Shown piece after piece: positions 37,118-48,296 of a stretch of 64,000 nucleotides of DNA; within the stretch, counting starts at the first letter, position 1, and each line of letters opens with the position of its first letter. The DNA is from Agaribacter marinus (lineage in GTDB: Bacteria; Pseudomonadota; Gammaproteobacteria; Enterobacterales; Alteromonadaceae). The notes under the pieces are model-generated. The model was given only the letters and a program-made list of their open reading frames with translations, was not told the DNA's origin and ran no database searches. Made by a program: the position numbers and the translations under genes. The stretch is from the NCBI RefSeq assembly GCF_030160655.1, contig NZ_BSOT01000011.1, positions 1-64,000 of the forward strand, written 5' to 3'.

Positions 37118-39127
37118 TTGTTTACTCGCGAACACTGTTATCGTTATTTATGCCTAGTTGTCAGTTTGTTGATAGGTTTTGGTATATCGGCCCAAGAGGC
37201 TGTTACTAATACAAAAATAGTTGATGACTTATCAACTAAAGACATTGATTTTGTGATGAACTCTGCACAACGGGCAGAGCAACGCGAAGATTTTCTCCGC
37301 TTGGAACGGCAAGTTTGGAAAATGTCGGACAAAGAATTTTTTAAAGCGCTTACCACAATGGGTGATTACCCGCTTGTCCCTTACTTAGAAGCTAAGAAAT
37401 TAAACCATCGGATGAGTTTGAAAAAGACCAAACAGATTCGCGCTTTTTTAGATGAATATGAAAACACGCCTGTAGGTAAACAGGTGCGCACGCCTTGGCT
37501 AAGATACTTGTTAAAACGTAATCGCTCGTCATTGTTTCAGGAGTTTTATCGCTCAACGACTAACGCTGAAATGCGCTGCCATTTCCTTCGCTATCAATAT
37601 AAAGATCTGGAGGACAAGTCCTTAGTGTTTTCTCAGGTGCCTGAGTTGTGGAATGTGGGTAAATCACAGCCTAAAGCTTGTGACCCGCTATTCAAAATAT
37701 GGATGAAAGCAGGGCAGTTAACAGAGGACTTAGTTCTTCACAGAATTAAAAAGTCTGCCGAAGGTGGCGCGCATACCTTAATCCCCTATTTAAAAACTCT
37801 ATTGCCAAAGGACAAACAATATTTGGCTGATTTATGGCACAAAACGCGACGAAATCCGGCGTTTGTCAAACAACTAAAGGCATTTACTGGAAAATATCCT
37901 GCGGTTGAAGCTCAAGTTATGACATATGGTTTGTCACGTTTAATTTGGCGAGACTCAAAACTTGCTTTGCGTACCTTTGAAAAAGCTAAAAATAAGCTTA
38001 CTTTCAATGCTGAACAGCTCGGAATTATTAGTAACAAATTTGCTGTCAGCTTAGCCATTGAAAGAGATAAACATGCTGAAGACTGGTTAATTAAAGCAAA
38101 CGAAATTGCACCAGATGATGAAACAATGCGTTGGCACCTTGCTTACTTGCTACGCCAGCAAAATTGGTACAAGATTTCTTTATTAATTGAAAAGAGTTTA
38201 CCGCAGCTGACCAATGAAAATCAGTTCCAGTATTGGTTAGCAAGGGCATATGAGCAAATTGGTAAGCAAGGCGATGCGAAAGCGCTATATAAACAACTGG
38301 CTGAAAATCGTGATTATTATGGTTTTTTAGCTAGCGCTCGATTGGGTATACCACATAGCCTAGCGCATAAATCGATAGATGTTGATGATAGGCTTGTTGT
38401 AAAGGTTTTGTCTTCAGGCGAGGCGAAAAGAGCATATGAATTGAGAAGAATCGAGCGAGAATACAGAGCGCGTTTAGAATGGCTGAGTATGCAGCGTAAG
38501 TTAAGCGATTCTGAAAAATTGGCGGCAGCCGTAGTGAGTTCTGAATGGGGATGGCATGACCAAACCATTTTTACATTGGGTAGGATGCGCTCATTAGATG
38601 ATGTAGAAAGAAGATTCCCTTTGGCGTATGCGGACTTGCTGCTACCTGAAGCAAAAAAGAACAATATTCAACCTGAATGGAGTTTAGCTATTGCAAGACG
38701 AGAGAGCAGTTTTATGCCGGATGCAGTGTCTTCTGCTAACGCGCGAGGCTTGATGCAAATTTTGCCAAGTACGGCGAAATATTTAGAGAAACGTCGAGTC
38801 ACCTCTCGTGAGTTACTAAACCCCAAGCTCAACGCAAAAATAGGGAACAAATATTTGCGTTACTTGATGAATAAACTAGACGATAATACTTTACTAGCGA
38901 CTGCGTCATACAATGCGGGTTGGCATAAAGTACGTAAGTGGTTACCTGAAAAGGATGCTGTTGACGCCGATATTTGGGTTGAACTCATCCCCTATAAAGA
39001 AACACGTAACTATGTAAAAGCAGTGATGGCCTACCAACAAATTTATCAAGGAAAGTTAGTAGCAAGCGAACCTGAAATTAGCGTTTTTGAGGCCTTTGTG
39101 ACATCGCAGGTGAGCCCTAGAACTTAA
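37118..39127 (+). CDS. slt: Soluble lytic murein transglycosylase
   Basis: A 669-residue periplasmic enzyme that cleaves peptidoglycan with formation of 1,6-anhydro-muropeptides. It has a signal peptide (about residues 8-25, cleavage near GISA-QE). A long alpha-helical superhelix (TPR-like U-domain, about 40-440) precedes the catalytic C domain: LAIARRESSFMPDAVSSANARGLMQILPSTA near 520-550 with the catalytic Glu in RRESSF, then ATASYNAGWHKVRKW. The length and layout are those of Slt70. The start is a TTG with AGGGA seven bases before it. It is divergent to fadB. Confidence 0.95.
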   Translation: MFTREHCYRYLCLVVSLLIGFGISAQEAVTNTKIVDDLSTKDIDFVMNSAQRAEQREDFLRLERQVWKMSDKEFFKALTTMGDYPLVPYLEAKKLNHRMSLKKTKQIRAFLDEYENTPVGKQVRTPWLRYLLKRNRSSLFQEFYRSTTNAEMRCHFLRYQYKDLEDKSLVFSQVPELWNVGKSQPKACDPLFKIWMKAGQLTEDLVLHRIKKSAEGGAHTLIPYLKTLLPKDKQYLADLWHKTRRNPAFVKQLKAFTGKYPAVEAQVMTYGLSRLIWRDSKLALRTFEKAKNKLTFNAEQLGIISNKFAVSLAIERDKHAEDWLIKANEIAPDDETMRWHLAYLLRQQNWYKISLLIEKSLPQLTNENQFQYWLARAYEQIGKQGDAKALYKQLAENRDYYGFLASARLGIPHSLAHKSIDVDDRLVVKVLSSGEAKRAYELRRIEREYRARLEWLSMQRKLSDSEKLAAAVVSSEWGWHDQTIFTLGRMRSLDDVERRFPLAYADLLLPEAKKNNIQPEWSLAIARRESSFMPDAVSSANARGLMQILPSTAKYLEKRRVTSRELLNPKLNAKIGNKYLRYLMNKLDDNTLLATASYNAGWHKVRKWLPEKDAVDADIWVELIPYKETRNYVKAVMAYQQIYQGKLVASEPEISVFEAFVTSQVSPRT

Positions 39128-39173
39128 TACAAGATATTACTTGTTTACCGTATATTCCAACGAAGGAGACTAA

Positions 39174-40493
39174 ATGAATCAAACATCCATTGAGTTACAA
39201 TATGCTCAGCATATTGAAACGCTTCAACATAGGGCGAGAGAGGCTCTCGGCAGAGAAGCAATTGATGGGCTCATTATTCATTCAGGACAATTACACTATC
39301 AGTTTTTAGACGATAACCCCTACCCATTTAAAGTAAGCCCTCAGTTTAAAGCATGGCTACCTGTCGTAGATAATCCCAATTCTTGGTTGATTGTTGATGG
39401 TGTAAATAAACCAAAGTTAATTTTTTATTTGCCAGTGGACTTTTGGCACAAAGTACCTAAGGTGCCAGACGCTTTTTGGACGGACTTTTTTGATATTACG
39501 TATCTTAAAAAAGCCAATATGGTAGAAAAACATCTGCCGTATGATTTAAGTAAATATGCTTATTTAGGTGAGCACGTAGAAGTCGCAAAAGCACTGGGCA
39601 TTTCGTTAGTCAATCCAGATCGTGTTATGCACTATATGCATTATCATAGGGCCTTTAAAACTGACTATGAGCTTAACTGTATGCGAGAAGCAAATAAAAT
39701 TGCAGTGCGCTCACACAAAGCGGCTGAGCGAGCCTTTTTATCAGGTAAGTCAGAATTTGAAATAAATCAGGCCTATTTGAGTGCTGCCGTTCAGTCAGAA
39801 GAACAAATGCCTTATGGCAATATTGTCGCTTTGAATGAAAATGCCTCGATACTTCATTACATGGTGCTAGATAAAACTGCGCCTGAAATACACCGCTCAT
39901 TTTTAATCGATGCTGGAGCTTCCTATAGTGGTTACGCCGCAGATATTACGCGAACCTACTGTGCTGAAAATAATCAGTTTAATGCACTTATTGTAGCTGT
40001 TGACAGTTTAACGCAGCAACTTGTCGGGAAGCTAATACCAGGGATCGAGTATGTAGACATTCATAAACAAGCGTTTGTTGGCATTGCGAATATACTACAT
40101 GACTTTAAGCTAATAAATTTATCGCCAGAGGGGATACTAGACAAAGGAATTGTAGGTACCTTTTTTCCTCATGGCGTTGGCCATATGTTGGGTTTGCAAG
40201 TGCATGATGTTGCGGGGCATGTTGCGAATGATCGAGGTACGCCTAAGCCGGCTCCAACGGAACACCCTTTTTTAAGATGTACTCGTACGGTTGAAGCAAG
40301 GCAAGTTTTTACGATTGAGCCGGGTGTTTATTTTATCGACTCTTTGTTAGCCGAATTAAAAAGCACTGAAAATTCAAAATATATCAATTGGGATGTCGTC
40401 GATGAATTTAGGCCTTACGGTGGGGTTCGGATTGAAGACAATGTAATTGTACATGCAGAGAAGAACGAGAATATGTCACGAGATAACTGGTAG
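39174..40493 (+). CDS. pepQ: Xaa-Pro dipeptidase PepQ (prolidase)
   Basis: A 439-residue M24B metallopeptidase that hydrolyses dipeptides with C-terminal proline. The N-terminal creatinase-like domain covers about 1-165. The pita-bread catalytic domain shows all five metal ligands: two Asp in DAGASYSGYAADITRTY, His in PHGVGHMLGLQVHD, Glu in TIEPGVYF and Glu in GGVRIEDN. Length agrees with E. coli PepQ (443 aa). Family members also hydrolyse some organophosphates. AAGGAG precedes the ATG; slt ends 46 bases upstream. Confidence 0.96.
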   Translation: MNQTSIELQYAQHIETLQHRAREALGREAIDGLIIHSGQLHYQFLDDNPYPFKVSPQFKAWLPVVDNPNSWLIVDGVNKPKLIFYLPVDFWHKVPKVPDAFWTDFFDITYLKKANMVEKHLPYDLSKYAYLGEHVEVAKALGISLVNPDRVMHYMHYHRAFKTDYELNCMREANKIAVRSHKAAERAFLSGKSEFEINQAYLSAAVQSEEQMPYGNIVALNENASILHYMVLDKTAPEIHRSFLIDAGASYSGYAADITRTYCAENNQFNALIVAVDSLTQQLVGKLIPGIEYVDIHKQAFVGIANILHDFKLINLSPEGILDKGIVGTFFPHGVGHMLGLQVHDVAGHVANDRGTPKPAPTEHPFLRCTRTVEARQVFTIEPGVYFIDSLLAELKSTENSKYINWDVVDEFRPYGGVRIEDNVIVHAEKNENMSRDNW

Positions 40494-40527
40494 TGAGTTT
40501 AATCGGCCTTTTGTCAGCAACTTATAT

Positions 40528-41049
40528 TCAGTAAGATCTTATCATGAGTGTGTCGCCTCGCTGAACAAGCTCTAATCGTTTTAGCGCGCTCATGCCTAAC
40601 AGAATTTCGTTTTGCTTCATGCCTGGATTAAGGTTTGCTTCCACATCCAATAAACGAATATCCCCAATGCGTAGCTCGTTTATTGTGGTGCTAGCAACGG
40701 TAACAATGCCGTTAGCAGTCTGTGCATTAAAGCGTTGGCCAGCGCTAAGCCCTAATTTTTTACCTAAGTGAGCACCTACTGTCACCGAAGTAGCACCAGT
40801 ATCAAGCAAAAATGTCACTGGTTCGCCATTAATGAATCCATTCGTAACATAGTGCCCCATGTTATTTTGCTTTAGTATAACTTCTGTCACGCCACCGCTA
40901 GTGCTAGAGGAGGGGGACTGATTTGGATTATATTTTCGTTCGATAAAGCCGGAGAAAAAATAGATAAGCAAACCGAAAATCAGCAACCATACGGCCCATA
41001 GCATCCATCTACCAAACTTGCTTGCATCATCTGTTTGATTCTCTTGCAT
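40528..41049 (-). CDS. Membrane-anchored retroviral-type aspartic protease (TIGR02281 family)
   Basis: A 173-residue protein. One transmembrane helix near residues 14-32 anchors a periplasmic domain of the clan AA family: VTFLLDTGATSVTVG carries the catalytic Asp and the Thr-Gly, and EILLGMSALKRLELVQRGDTLMI closes the monomer. Such enzymes work as dimers, each giving one Asp. Targets are unknown. It lies 25 bases after ispB on the same strand. Confidence 0.85.
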   Translation of the reverse strand: MQENQTDDASKFGRWMLWAVWLLIFGLLIYFFSGFIERKYNPNQSPSSSTSGGVTEVILKQNNMGHYVTNGFINGEPVTFLLDTGATSVTVGAHLGKKLGLSAGQRFNAQTANGIVTVASTTINELRIGDIRLLDVEANLNPGMKQNEILLGMSALKRLELVQRGDTLMIRSY

Positions 41050-41074
41050 GTTAATCGACAGCGCTAATGCGCGA

Positions 41075-42046
41075 CTAACTTTCGCGATTAACTGATAAGT
41101 CAGCTAATCCGATTAGTGCAGATTTATAATTAGATTCAGGCAGCATTTTAATTGCCTCTTTCGCTTTGTTTGCCTCCGCTATCGCAAGGTTTTTAGTATA
41201 GTCGAGTGAGCCTGTGGTATTCATTATTCCAATGATTCTATCAAAATGGGCCATACCGTCAGCATTTTCGATTGCGCCACGAATTAGCGCTGTATCTTCA
41301 GTTGACGCGTGCCACATTGCATGTAATAACGGCAGTGTTGGTTTCCCTTCAGCGAGGTCATCGCCTGCTTGTTTACCCATATCATCCGCACTGGCGGTGT
41401 AATCGAGGACATCATCAATCAACTGAAAGGCCGTCCCTAGGTGCTTACCGTAGTTTTGCATTGCTGATTCAACTTCAGGCCGTTGGTCAGTTAACACCGC
41501 GGCAAGTTGTGTAGCTGCTTCGAACAACCTAGCCGTTTTGCTATATATGACCTCCAAGTAACTTTCTTCCGTTGTATTGGGATCATTGCAATTCATTAAC
41601 TGTAATACTTCTCCTTGCGCAATTCTGTTAGTAGCGTCGGATAGTACTTCCATCACACGCATGCGTTTCAAATCTACCATCATTTGAAATGCACGAGAGT
41701 ATAAAAAATCGCCGACTAGTACGCTGGCTTGATTACCAAATACTGCATTCGCGGTTTCTCGGCCACGTCGCATCATCGATTCATCGACTACGTCATCATG
41801 CAACAGTGTTGCGGTATGGATAAATTCAATGATTGCCGCAAGCGTATAATGCTCCTCGCTTTGAATATTCAACGCTCTTGCCGCAAGCACCGTTAATAAA
41901 GGGCGAAGACGTTTACCTCCACTGTTTACGATATAAAAACCCAATTGATTGATAAGTGCTACATCTGAATCAACTTGCTGTTGTATTAATTTATTGACTG
42001 CTGACATGTCAGCGTCGGAGAGTTTGCGAATATTGTCTAAGTCCAT
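41075..42046 (-). CDS. ispB: Octaprenyl diphosphate synthase
   Basis: A 323-residue trans-prenyltransferase that makes the C40 side-chain precursor of ubiquinone and menaquinone. The first Asp-rich motif is LLHDDVVDESMMRRG, the second LIDDVLDYTAS; GGKRLRPLL near the N-terminus is the IPP-binding Lys/Arg region. The length equals E. coli IspB (323 aa). It lies divergent to rplU-rpmA, as in most gammaproteobacteria. Confidence 0.96.
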   Translation of the reverse strand: MDLDNIRKLSDADMSAVNKLIQQQVDSDVALINQLGFYIVNSGGKRLRPLLTVLAARALNIQSEEHYTLAAIIEFIHTATLLHDDVVDESMMRRGRETANAVFGNQASVLVGDFLYSRAFQMMVDLKRMRVMEVLSDATNRIAQGEVLQLMNCNDPNTTEESYLEVIYSKTARLFEAATQLAAVLTDQRPEVESAMQNYGKHLGTAFQLIDDVLDYTASADDMGKQAGDDLAEGKPTLPLLHAMWHASTEDTALIRGAIENADGMAHFDRIIGIMNTTGSLDYTKNLAIAEANKAKEAIKMLPESNYKSALIGLADLSVNRES

Positions 42047-42192
42047 TCCAGGAGATGTATAATGTCATTTTTATTGTGGGGCTATTGTACATCAATCATC
42101 GTTTTCAGCCAGTTTTGCCCAACGATTCATTCCGTTTTATTTATTTGAACAAAAAAACTACAAAATAATGGTGAAATATCTCCATTTAGCAC

Positions 42193-42221
42193 TTGCGAGT
42201 ATGTCAAAGTTTACGTACAAT
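42193..42221 (+). promoter_or_regulatory. rplU-rpmA promoter
   Basis: TTGCGA and TACAAT are 17 bases apart, followed by TCGCGCCC, a GC-rich discriminator typical of growth-rate-controlled ribosomal promoters. A small hairpin (GCGCT-ATG-AGCGC, 42245-42257) follows in the leader. Confidence 0.7.
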
Positions 42222-42272
42222 TCGCGCCCTGTTTTTTGAATTGAGCGCTATGAGCGCAGAGCGGAGAATAAT

Positions 42273-42584
42273 ATGTACGCGGTTTTCCAAAGTGGTGGTA
42301 AACAACACCGTGTGGCTGAAGGCCAAACCGTTCGTCTAGAGAAAATCGAAGTGGCTCCGGGTGAGACCGTTGATTTCGATAATGTCTTGATGGTTAGCAC
42401 TGGTGATGACGTTAAAATCGGCACGCCGTATGTAAGTGGCGGCAAAGTAACAGCAGAAGTTGTTACTCATGGTCGTGGTGATAAAATTAAAATTGTAAAG
42501 TTCCGTCGTCGTAAGCATTCACGCAAACAAGCCGGACACCGTCAGTGGTTCACAGAAGTGAAAATCACTGGTATTTCAGCTTAA
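42273..42584 (+). CDS. rplU: 50S ribosomal protein L21
   Basis: A 103-residue ribosomal protein, the length of E. coli L21. It starts [18 protein letters not shown] and has [25 protein letters not shown] at the end, both diagnostic. It binds 23S rRNA with L20. CGGAG lies before the ATG. It is co-transcribed with rpmA, 15 bases downstream. Confidence 0.98.
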   Translation: MYAVFQSGGKQHRVAEGQTVRLEKIEVAPGETVDFDNVLMVSTGDDVKIGTPYVSGGKVTAEVVTHGRGDKIKIVKFRRRKHSRKQAGHRQWFTEVKITGISA

Positions 42585-42599
42585 TTAGGAGACGAACAC

Positions 42600-42857
42600 A
42601 TGGCACATAAAAAGGCTGGTGGTAGTACTAAAAATGGTCGCGATTCTATAAGCAAACGCCTAGGTGTTAAGCGCTATGGCGGCCAAGAAGTACTGGCAGG
42701 TAACATCCTTGTACGTCAACGTGGTACTAAATTCCACGCAGGTGATAATGTAGGTATCGGTAAAGATCATACCTTGTTTGCATTGTCTGACGGCAAAGTA
42801 CAATTTGAAGTTAAAGGTCCTAAAAACCGCAAATACGTAAGTATCGTTGCTGAATAA
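42600..42857 (+). CDS. rpmA: 50S ribosomal protein L27
   Basis: An 85-residue ribosomal protein at the peptidyl-transferase centre. It starts [29 protein letters not shown], the conserved N-terminal tail that reaches the P site. No extra N-terminal cleavage peptide as in Firmicutes is present. TAGGAGA precedes the ATG. A terminator follows. Confidence 0.98.
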   Translation: MAHKKAGGSTKNGRDSISKRLGVKRYGGQEVLAGNILVRQRGTKFHAGDNVGIGKDHTLFALSDGKVQFEVKGPKNRKYVSIVAE

Positions 42858-42879
42858 TCTTTAACGCGTTAAATATTGT

Positions 42880-42907
42880 AAAAGCCGCTTTAATCAGCGG
42901 CTTTTTA
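42880..42907 (+). terminator. rplU-rpmA terminator
   Basis: AAAAGCCGCT pairs with AGCGGCTTTT around TTAATC and ends in five T. It ends the ribosomal operon, so obgE must have its own promoter or depend on readthrough. Confidence 0.9.
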
Positions 42908-42942
42908 TTTGCCTGATGAAATGTTGATAGCTATGAAACGCG

Positions 42943-43076
42943 AGTAATCATTTGGCGGTCGAACTTTAGGTATTCGTAAGTCGCTGTGCGTCATCCATGA
43001 GGGCTCAACAAAAGGCGCCCATGCCTTTTGAAGCAAACAAATACCTAAAGTTCGATCGCCAAACGATCCAATTACT
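42943..43076. repeat. Large inverted-repeat element before obgE
   Basis: Arms at 42951-42974 and 43040-43063 are complementary over 24 bases; the one difference (G at 42958 against T at 43056) is a G-U pair in RNA. Outer AGTAAT / ATTACT (42943-42948, 43071-43076) extend it, and the loop contains a second hairpin, CAAAAGG-CGCCCATG-CCTTTTG (about 43009-43030). It could be a structured RNA or a miniature mobile element. Short frames crossing it are by-products of the symmetry. Confidence 0.6.
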
Positions 43077-43152
43077 ACATATACGGGTGAGCGAAGCAAC
43101 TTTGCGATTTCGCATGCTTTTTAGTAGTCTGTAAGTAAGCAAAAAGAGATAA

Positions 43153-44795
<1,643 letters not shown>

Positions 44796-44828
44796 TCAGT
44801 AAGTTAAAAAAGCAAAGAGGTTACTGAC

Positions 44829-45344
44829 ATGAAAGTTTCGATCATTGCGGCAATGGCCAAGAATCGAATCATTGGTAAAGACAATCAAATGCCATGGCAT
44901 TTACCTGCAGATTTAAAGCATTTCAAATCAGTTACCTTGGGTAAGCCAGTGTTGATGGGACGAAAAACCTACGAATCCATTGGTAAAGCCCTACCTGGGC
45001 GTACCAATATCGTTATTTCTAGAAATGTTGAGTATAAACTTGATGATGCCAGAGTAGTTGAAAGTGTTGAAGAGGCGATGTCACTTGCCTCTACATTATC
45101 AAGTGAGGTAATGGTAATTGGTGGCGGCGCGATATATGAGGCTTTATTGCCCAAGGCGACGCATTTATATTTGACCTTTATTGACTTATCTACTGACGGC
45201 GATACTGTTTTTCCAGATTATGAAAGTGTAGGTAGTTGGCAGATTGTTGAAACAGAAAAACATAGCGCAGATGATAAAAATCCGCACGATTATACCTTCG
45301 TAACATTAGCGCGTTCGAGTTTGCGTGACAGCCCAAAGCTATAA
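44829..45344 (+). CDS. folA: Dihydrofolate reductase
   Basis: A 171-residue enzyme that reduces dihydrofolate to tetrahydrofolate with NADPH and is the target of trimethoprim. MPWHLPADLKHFKSVTLG (Asp catalytic residue in PADLKHF), VLMGRKTYESIGKALPGR and VMVIGGGAIYEALLP are the folate and NADPH sites. AAGAGG precedes the ATG. The C-terminal tail overlaps the convergent membrane-protein gene by 55 bases. The length is slightly above E. coli FolA (159 aa). Confidence 0.97.
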   Translation: MKVSIIAAMAKNRIIGKDNQMPWHLPADLKHFKSVTLGKPVLMGRKTYESIGKALPGRTNIVISRNVEYKLDDARVVESVEEAMSLASTLSSEVMVIGGGAIYEALLPKATHLYLTFIDLSTDGDTVFPDYESVGSWQIVETEKHSADDKNPHDYTFVTLARSSLRDSPKL

Positions 45345-45814
45345 GCATAGCCATAAATACCACTGAATATTATTGAAGGCAAAATCGTGAGCCACAAGTT
45401 AGGGGTCATAAACATAATATTTATTGCGATCACTAATATCGATTGGATAGCCAAGGCTGGCAATGGCGACAGCAAGGCCCCAGGTAGACAAGTTCCCTGG
45501 CATTTTTGTTGAGATGTTTTTAACGCGTGTTCTATTACAAGCTTTGTCGCACAGGGATTGCCGTGATCATGTTGTGACCACCTTGGCAGGATCAGCGGTA
45601 AGCAATAATGGTTTGCCCCAAACTTTTTAAAAAAATACTCTAAAAAAGCAGTAAATCCAAGTGTGATAGCACTGCTATAGGTGCCTTGTACCAACGCAGC
45701 TTTTAGCAATACTTCGCTATCATTTGTCACTAGGCTGTTAGCGTACCACGCCCACATAGCGTATGATAAAAAAGCGATTAAGCCTGAAGCAAGCAGTCTA
45801 AAAACAACCATCAT
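45290..45814 (-). CDS. Hypothetical membrane protein
   Basis: I do not recognise this family. The 174-residue product has four hydrophobic segments (about residues 4-24, 38-62, 112-132, 138-160) with a polar central loop that contains two His and three Cys. It lies nine bases after rpoS on the same strand and is probably read through from it. Its 3' end overlaps folA by 55 bases tail to tail, an overlap that could produce antisense RNA against either message. Codon use looks like the neighbours. Confidence 0.65.
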   Translation of the reverse strand: MMVVFRLLASGLIAFLSYAMWAWYANSLVTNDSEVLLKAALVQGTYSSAITLGFTAFLEYFFKKFGANHYCLPLILPRWSQHDHGNPCATKLVIEHALKTSQQKCQGTCLPGALLSPLPALAIQSILVIAINIMFMTPNLWLTILPSIIFSGIYGYAYSFGLSRKLERANVTKV

Positions 45815-45822
45815 TTACTAGT

Positions 45823-46815
45823 TTATTCTGCCCCAAATACTGTGTCTAAGCTTAGACCTTGTTGCTTTAGTAAATCTTTCAATTTACGCAGTGCCTCGAC
45901 TTGAATCTGCCTAACTCTTTCTCTCGTAAGGCCAATTTCAACACCGACTTCTTCAAGCGTAGAAGGTTCATACCCCATCAAGCCATAACGTCTAGCCAGC
46001 ACCTCACGATGTTTAGGGCTAAGCAACGCCATCCAGTCTACAATGTTATTGTGCATATTAGACGTTTGAAGTGTGGTTTCAGGACCATGTTCATTGGTAT
46101 CTGCTATAAGGTCTAAGAGCGCTTTGTCTCCATCACCACCTACGGGAATATCAACGGAGCTAATACGTTCATTCAATTTGAGCATCCGCCTAACGCTTAC
46201 CACAGGTTCACCTGTAGCTTCAGCAATATCTTCAGCGGTAGGTTCGTGATCTAGCGACTGGGATAATTTTCTGGCAGTACGTAAGTATAAATTTAGCTCT
46301 TTTACAATGTGAATCGGTAAACGGATAGTGCGCGTTTGGTTCATTAGCGCTCGCTCAATGGTTTGACGTATCCACCACGTTGCGTAGGTTGAGAACCTGA
46401 ATCCTCTCTCTGGATCAAATTTCTCTACTGCTCTTATAAGGCCCAAGTTCCCTTCTTCAACAAGATCTAATAGCGCCAACCCTCTATTATTGTATCGCCT
46501 AGCAATTTTGACGACTAATCTAAGGTTGCTGACTATCATTCTTTCACGCGCCGCGCTGTCGCCTTTTAAGGCTGCTCGCGCGAAAGTGACTTCTTGTTCA
46601 GCAGTTAAAAGAGGCGAAAAGCCTATTTCATTTAAGTATATTTGGGTGGCATCAAGCTGTTTAAATGCAACTTGTTCGTTGGTGTTTTCGAGCTCTTCAG
46701 AAATATCAGCCACAATTGTCGCATCAAGTTCTTTGTCTTCAAGAACGGCTGTATCAAGCCCTTGTGGGGTGAAACTTTGATCATCTAACTTACTCATAGA
46801 GCCTTGCGGGTTCAT
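45823..46815 (-). CDS. rpoS: RNA polymerase sigma factor RpoS (sigma38)
   Basis: A 330-residue stationary-phase and stress sigma factor. Region 1.2 begins with [21 protein letters not shown], followed by 2.1-2.4 ([65 protein letters not shown]) and 3 and 4 ([42 protein letters not shown]). The length is that of E. coli RpoS. The nlpD gene lies 41 bases upstream, as in enterobacteria, where an rpoS promoter lies inside nlpD. An in-frame Met at residue 7 is an alternative start. Confidence 0.97.
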   Translation of the reverse strand: MNPQGSMSKLDDQSFTPQGLDTAVLEDKELDATIVADISEELENTNEQVAFKQLDATQIYLNEIGFSPLLTAEQEVTFARAALKGDSAARERMIVSNLRLVVKIARRYNNRGLALLDLVEEGNLGLIRAVEKFDPERGFRFSTYATWWIRQTIERALMNQTRTIRLPIHIVKELNLYLRTARKLSQSLDHEPTAEDIAEATGEPVVSVRRMLKLNERISSVDIPVGGDGDKALLDLIADTNEHGPETTLQTSNMHNNIVDWMALLSPKHREVLARRYGLMGYEPSTLEEVGVEIGLTRERVRQIQVEALRKLKDLLKQQGLSLDTVFGAE

Positions 46816-46856
46816 AATAATTCCTCACACAAAGCTCAAAACGTCGAATCAGATAG

Positions 46857-47717
46857 TTAAGGCAAATATTCCAAAGGGTCGATAGAACGACCTTTTTTCC
46901 TAATCTCAAAATGCAACATTGTTTCACTCGCGCCTGAGTTACCCATTGTTGCAATTTTTTGCCCTTGCGTGACATAGCTTTGTTCAGTTACAAGTATTCG
47001 TTCGTTATGCGCATAAGCGCTTAGGTAATTTTCATCATGTTTAACAATGATGAGATTACCGTATCCTTTTAACGCATTACCAGCGTAAACAACTTTACCG
47101 TTTGCAGCGGCAAGAATGTCAGTGCCGGCTACTCCTAGTATGTCGATACCGCGATTGTTTCCGTCGATACCTACAGTAGCTACTTTATTTATACCCTTAG
47201 CAGGCCAAATCCATTGACGTTCTTTGTAAGATTTTGTCGAAGCTTTGGATCTGCTAATTTGTATTTTTCGATGTTTTGATTGTTCACCACGATACGCCTG
47301 AGTGCTTTGGTCGTCAACTATTACTTGTTTAGGTTTATCAGCCGTTACGATTTTCGGTGTTGAACTAGGCTTCGCCGGGTGACTTTTTGTTTTATTAGCT
47401 GTCGTCGAGCGGCGATTTAAATTCCGTAGTTTAAGCGTTTGTTTCGGGTAAATACGAAACGGCGCTTGTATGTCATTCCAAAGTGCAAGATCACGATAAG
47501 AGTTACCGCTGTAGAATGCTATAGAAAAGAGGGTGTCACCCGGTTTCACTGTATATGTGTCGCCCAAGATTTCAGTTAAGTTGCTGGTAGACGCGAGTCG
47601 AGTAGAAAGGGTTGAAACTGGTGCAGGTTCATGGCGAGCGCTGCACCCGCCAATAACGAATATGCTAAAGAATGTCGTATATATATAGACCCAAAGTGGG
47701 ATAGTTAAGTTTTTCAT
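46857..47717 (-). CDS. nlpD: Murein hydrolase activator NlpD
   Basis: A 286-residue outer-membrane lipoprotein (lipobox VIGGC, Cys25). A LysM peptidoglycan-binding domain (about 55-98, YTVKPGDTLFSIAFYSG) is followed by a basic Lys/Ser/Thr linker and a LytM (M23) domain. The M23 metal ligands are degenerate: HxGxD reads NRGIDI and only the His of MLHFEIRKKG remains, so it activates amidases such as AmiC rather than cutting peptidoglycan itself, as known for the family. It lies next to rpoS and directly abuts the YqaA gene. Confidence 0.95.
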   Translation of the reverse strand: MKNLTIPLWVYIYTTFFSIFVIGGCSARHEPAPVSTLSTRLASTSNLTEILGDTYTVKPGDTLFSIAFYSGNSYRDLALWNDIQAPFRIYPKQTLKLRNLNRRSTTANKTKSHPAKPSSTPKIVTADKPKQVIVDDQSTQAYRGEQSKHRKIQISRSKASTKSYKERQWIWPAKGINKVATVGIDGNNRGIDILGVAGTDILAAANGKVVYAGNALKGYGNLIIVKHDENYLSAYAHNERILVTEQSYVTQGQKIATMGNSGASETMLHFEIRKKGRSIDPLEYLP

Positions 47718-48296
47718 TTATCTCAAAATGAAATAGGCCACTATCGCTAACACTACAACCGCCCAACCAATAATTTCAATATAATCTTTTAGCTTAGCTT
47801 CCATTGGTGGACCGCCCCATTTCATTAATGCAGCAACTAAGTAAAAGCGCATACCGCGTCCAATTGCTGAGGCGATTAAAAATGGAAAGAATGACATCAT
47901 CAACGCGCCAGCGCTAATTGTAAATACTTTATACGGTATTGGTGAAAAACCGGCGAGGAAAACCACCCAGACACCATAGTCAGCAAACCAACGTTCCGCT
48001 AGCGCCAACTTTTCTCCATAGCCCCATTGTTCGATTATTGGACCGAGCCATGATTCAAAGGCAAAATATCCTAAAAAGTATCCTAGTACGCCACCAACGA
48101 CTGATGCGACGGTGGTTATCGCTGCAAAGCGCCACGCTTTATCTGTTTGACTTAACACCATAGGCGCAAGCATTACGTCTGGCGGAATAGGGAAGAAGGT
48201 ACTCTCTGCACAACTCAGCCCTGCGAGGTATTTTTCGGCATGTTTGTGTCGAGCCCATTTAAGGCATGATTCATAAAGTGTGGTGAAAATCTTCAA
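47718..48296 (-). CDS. yqaA: DedA/VTT-family membrane protein, YqaA type
   Basis: A 192-residue inner-membrane protein with about five hydrophobic segments. The VTT-type core contains SCAESTFFPIPPDVMLAPMVL, GYFLGYFAFE, GVWVVFLAGFSPIPYKVFTISAGALMM and RGMRFYLVAAL, which matches YqaA/DedA relatives. Members of the superfamily are implicated in lipid scrambling and in membrane homeostasis; this member's substrate is unknown. It overlaps pcm by four bases and lies in the surE-pcm-nlpD-rpoS operon. Confidence 0.88.
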   Translation of the reverse strand: MKIFTTLYESCLKWARHKHAEKYLAGLSCAESTFFPIPPDVMLAPMVLSQTDKAWRFAAITTVASVVGGVLGYFLGYFAFESWLGPIIEQWGYGEKLALAERWFADYGVWVVFLAGFSPIPYKVFTISAGALMMSFFPFLIASAIGRGMRFYLVAALMKWGGPPMEAKLKDYIEIIGWAVVVLAIVAYFILR

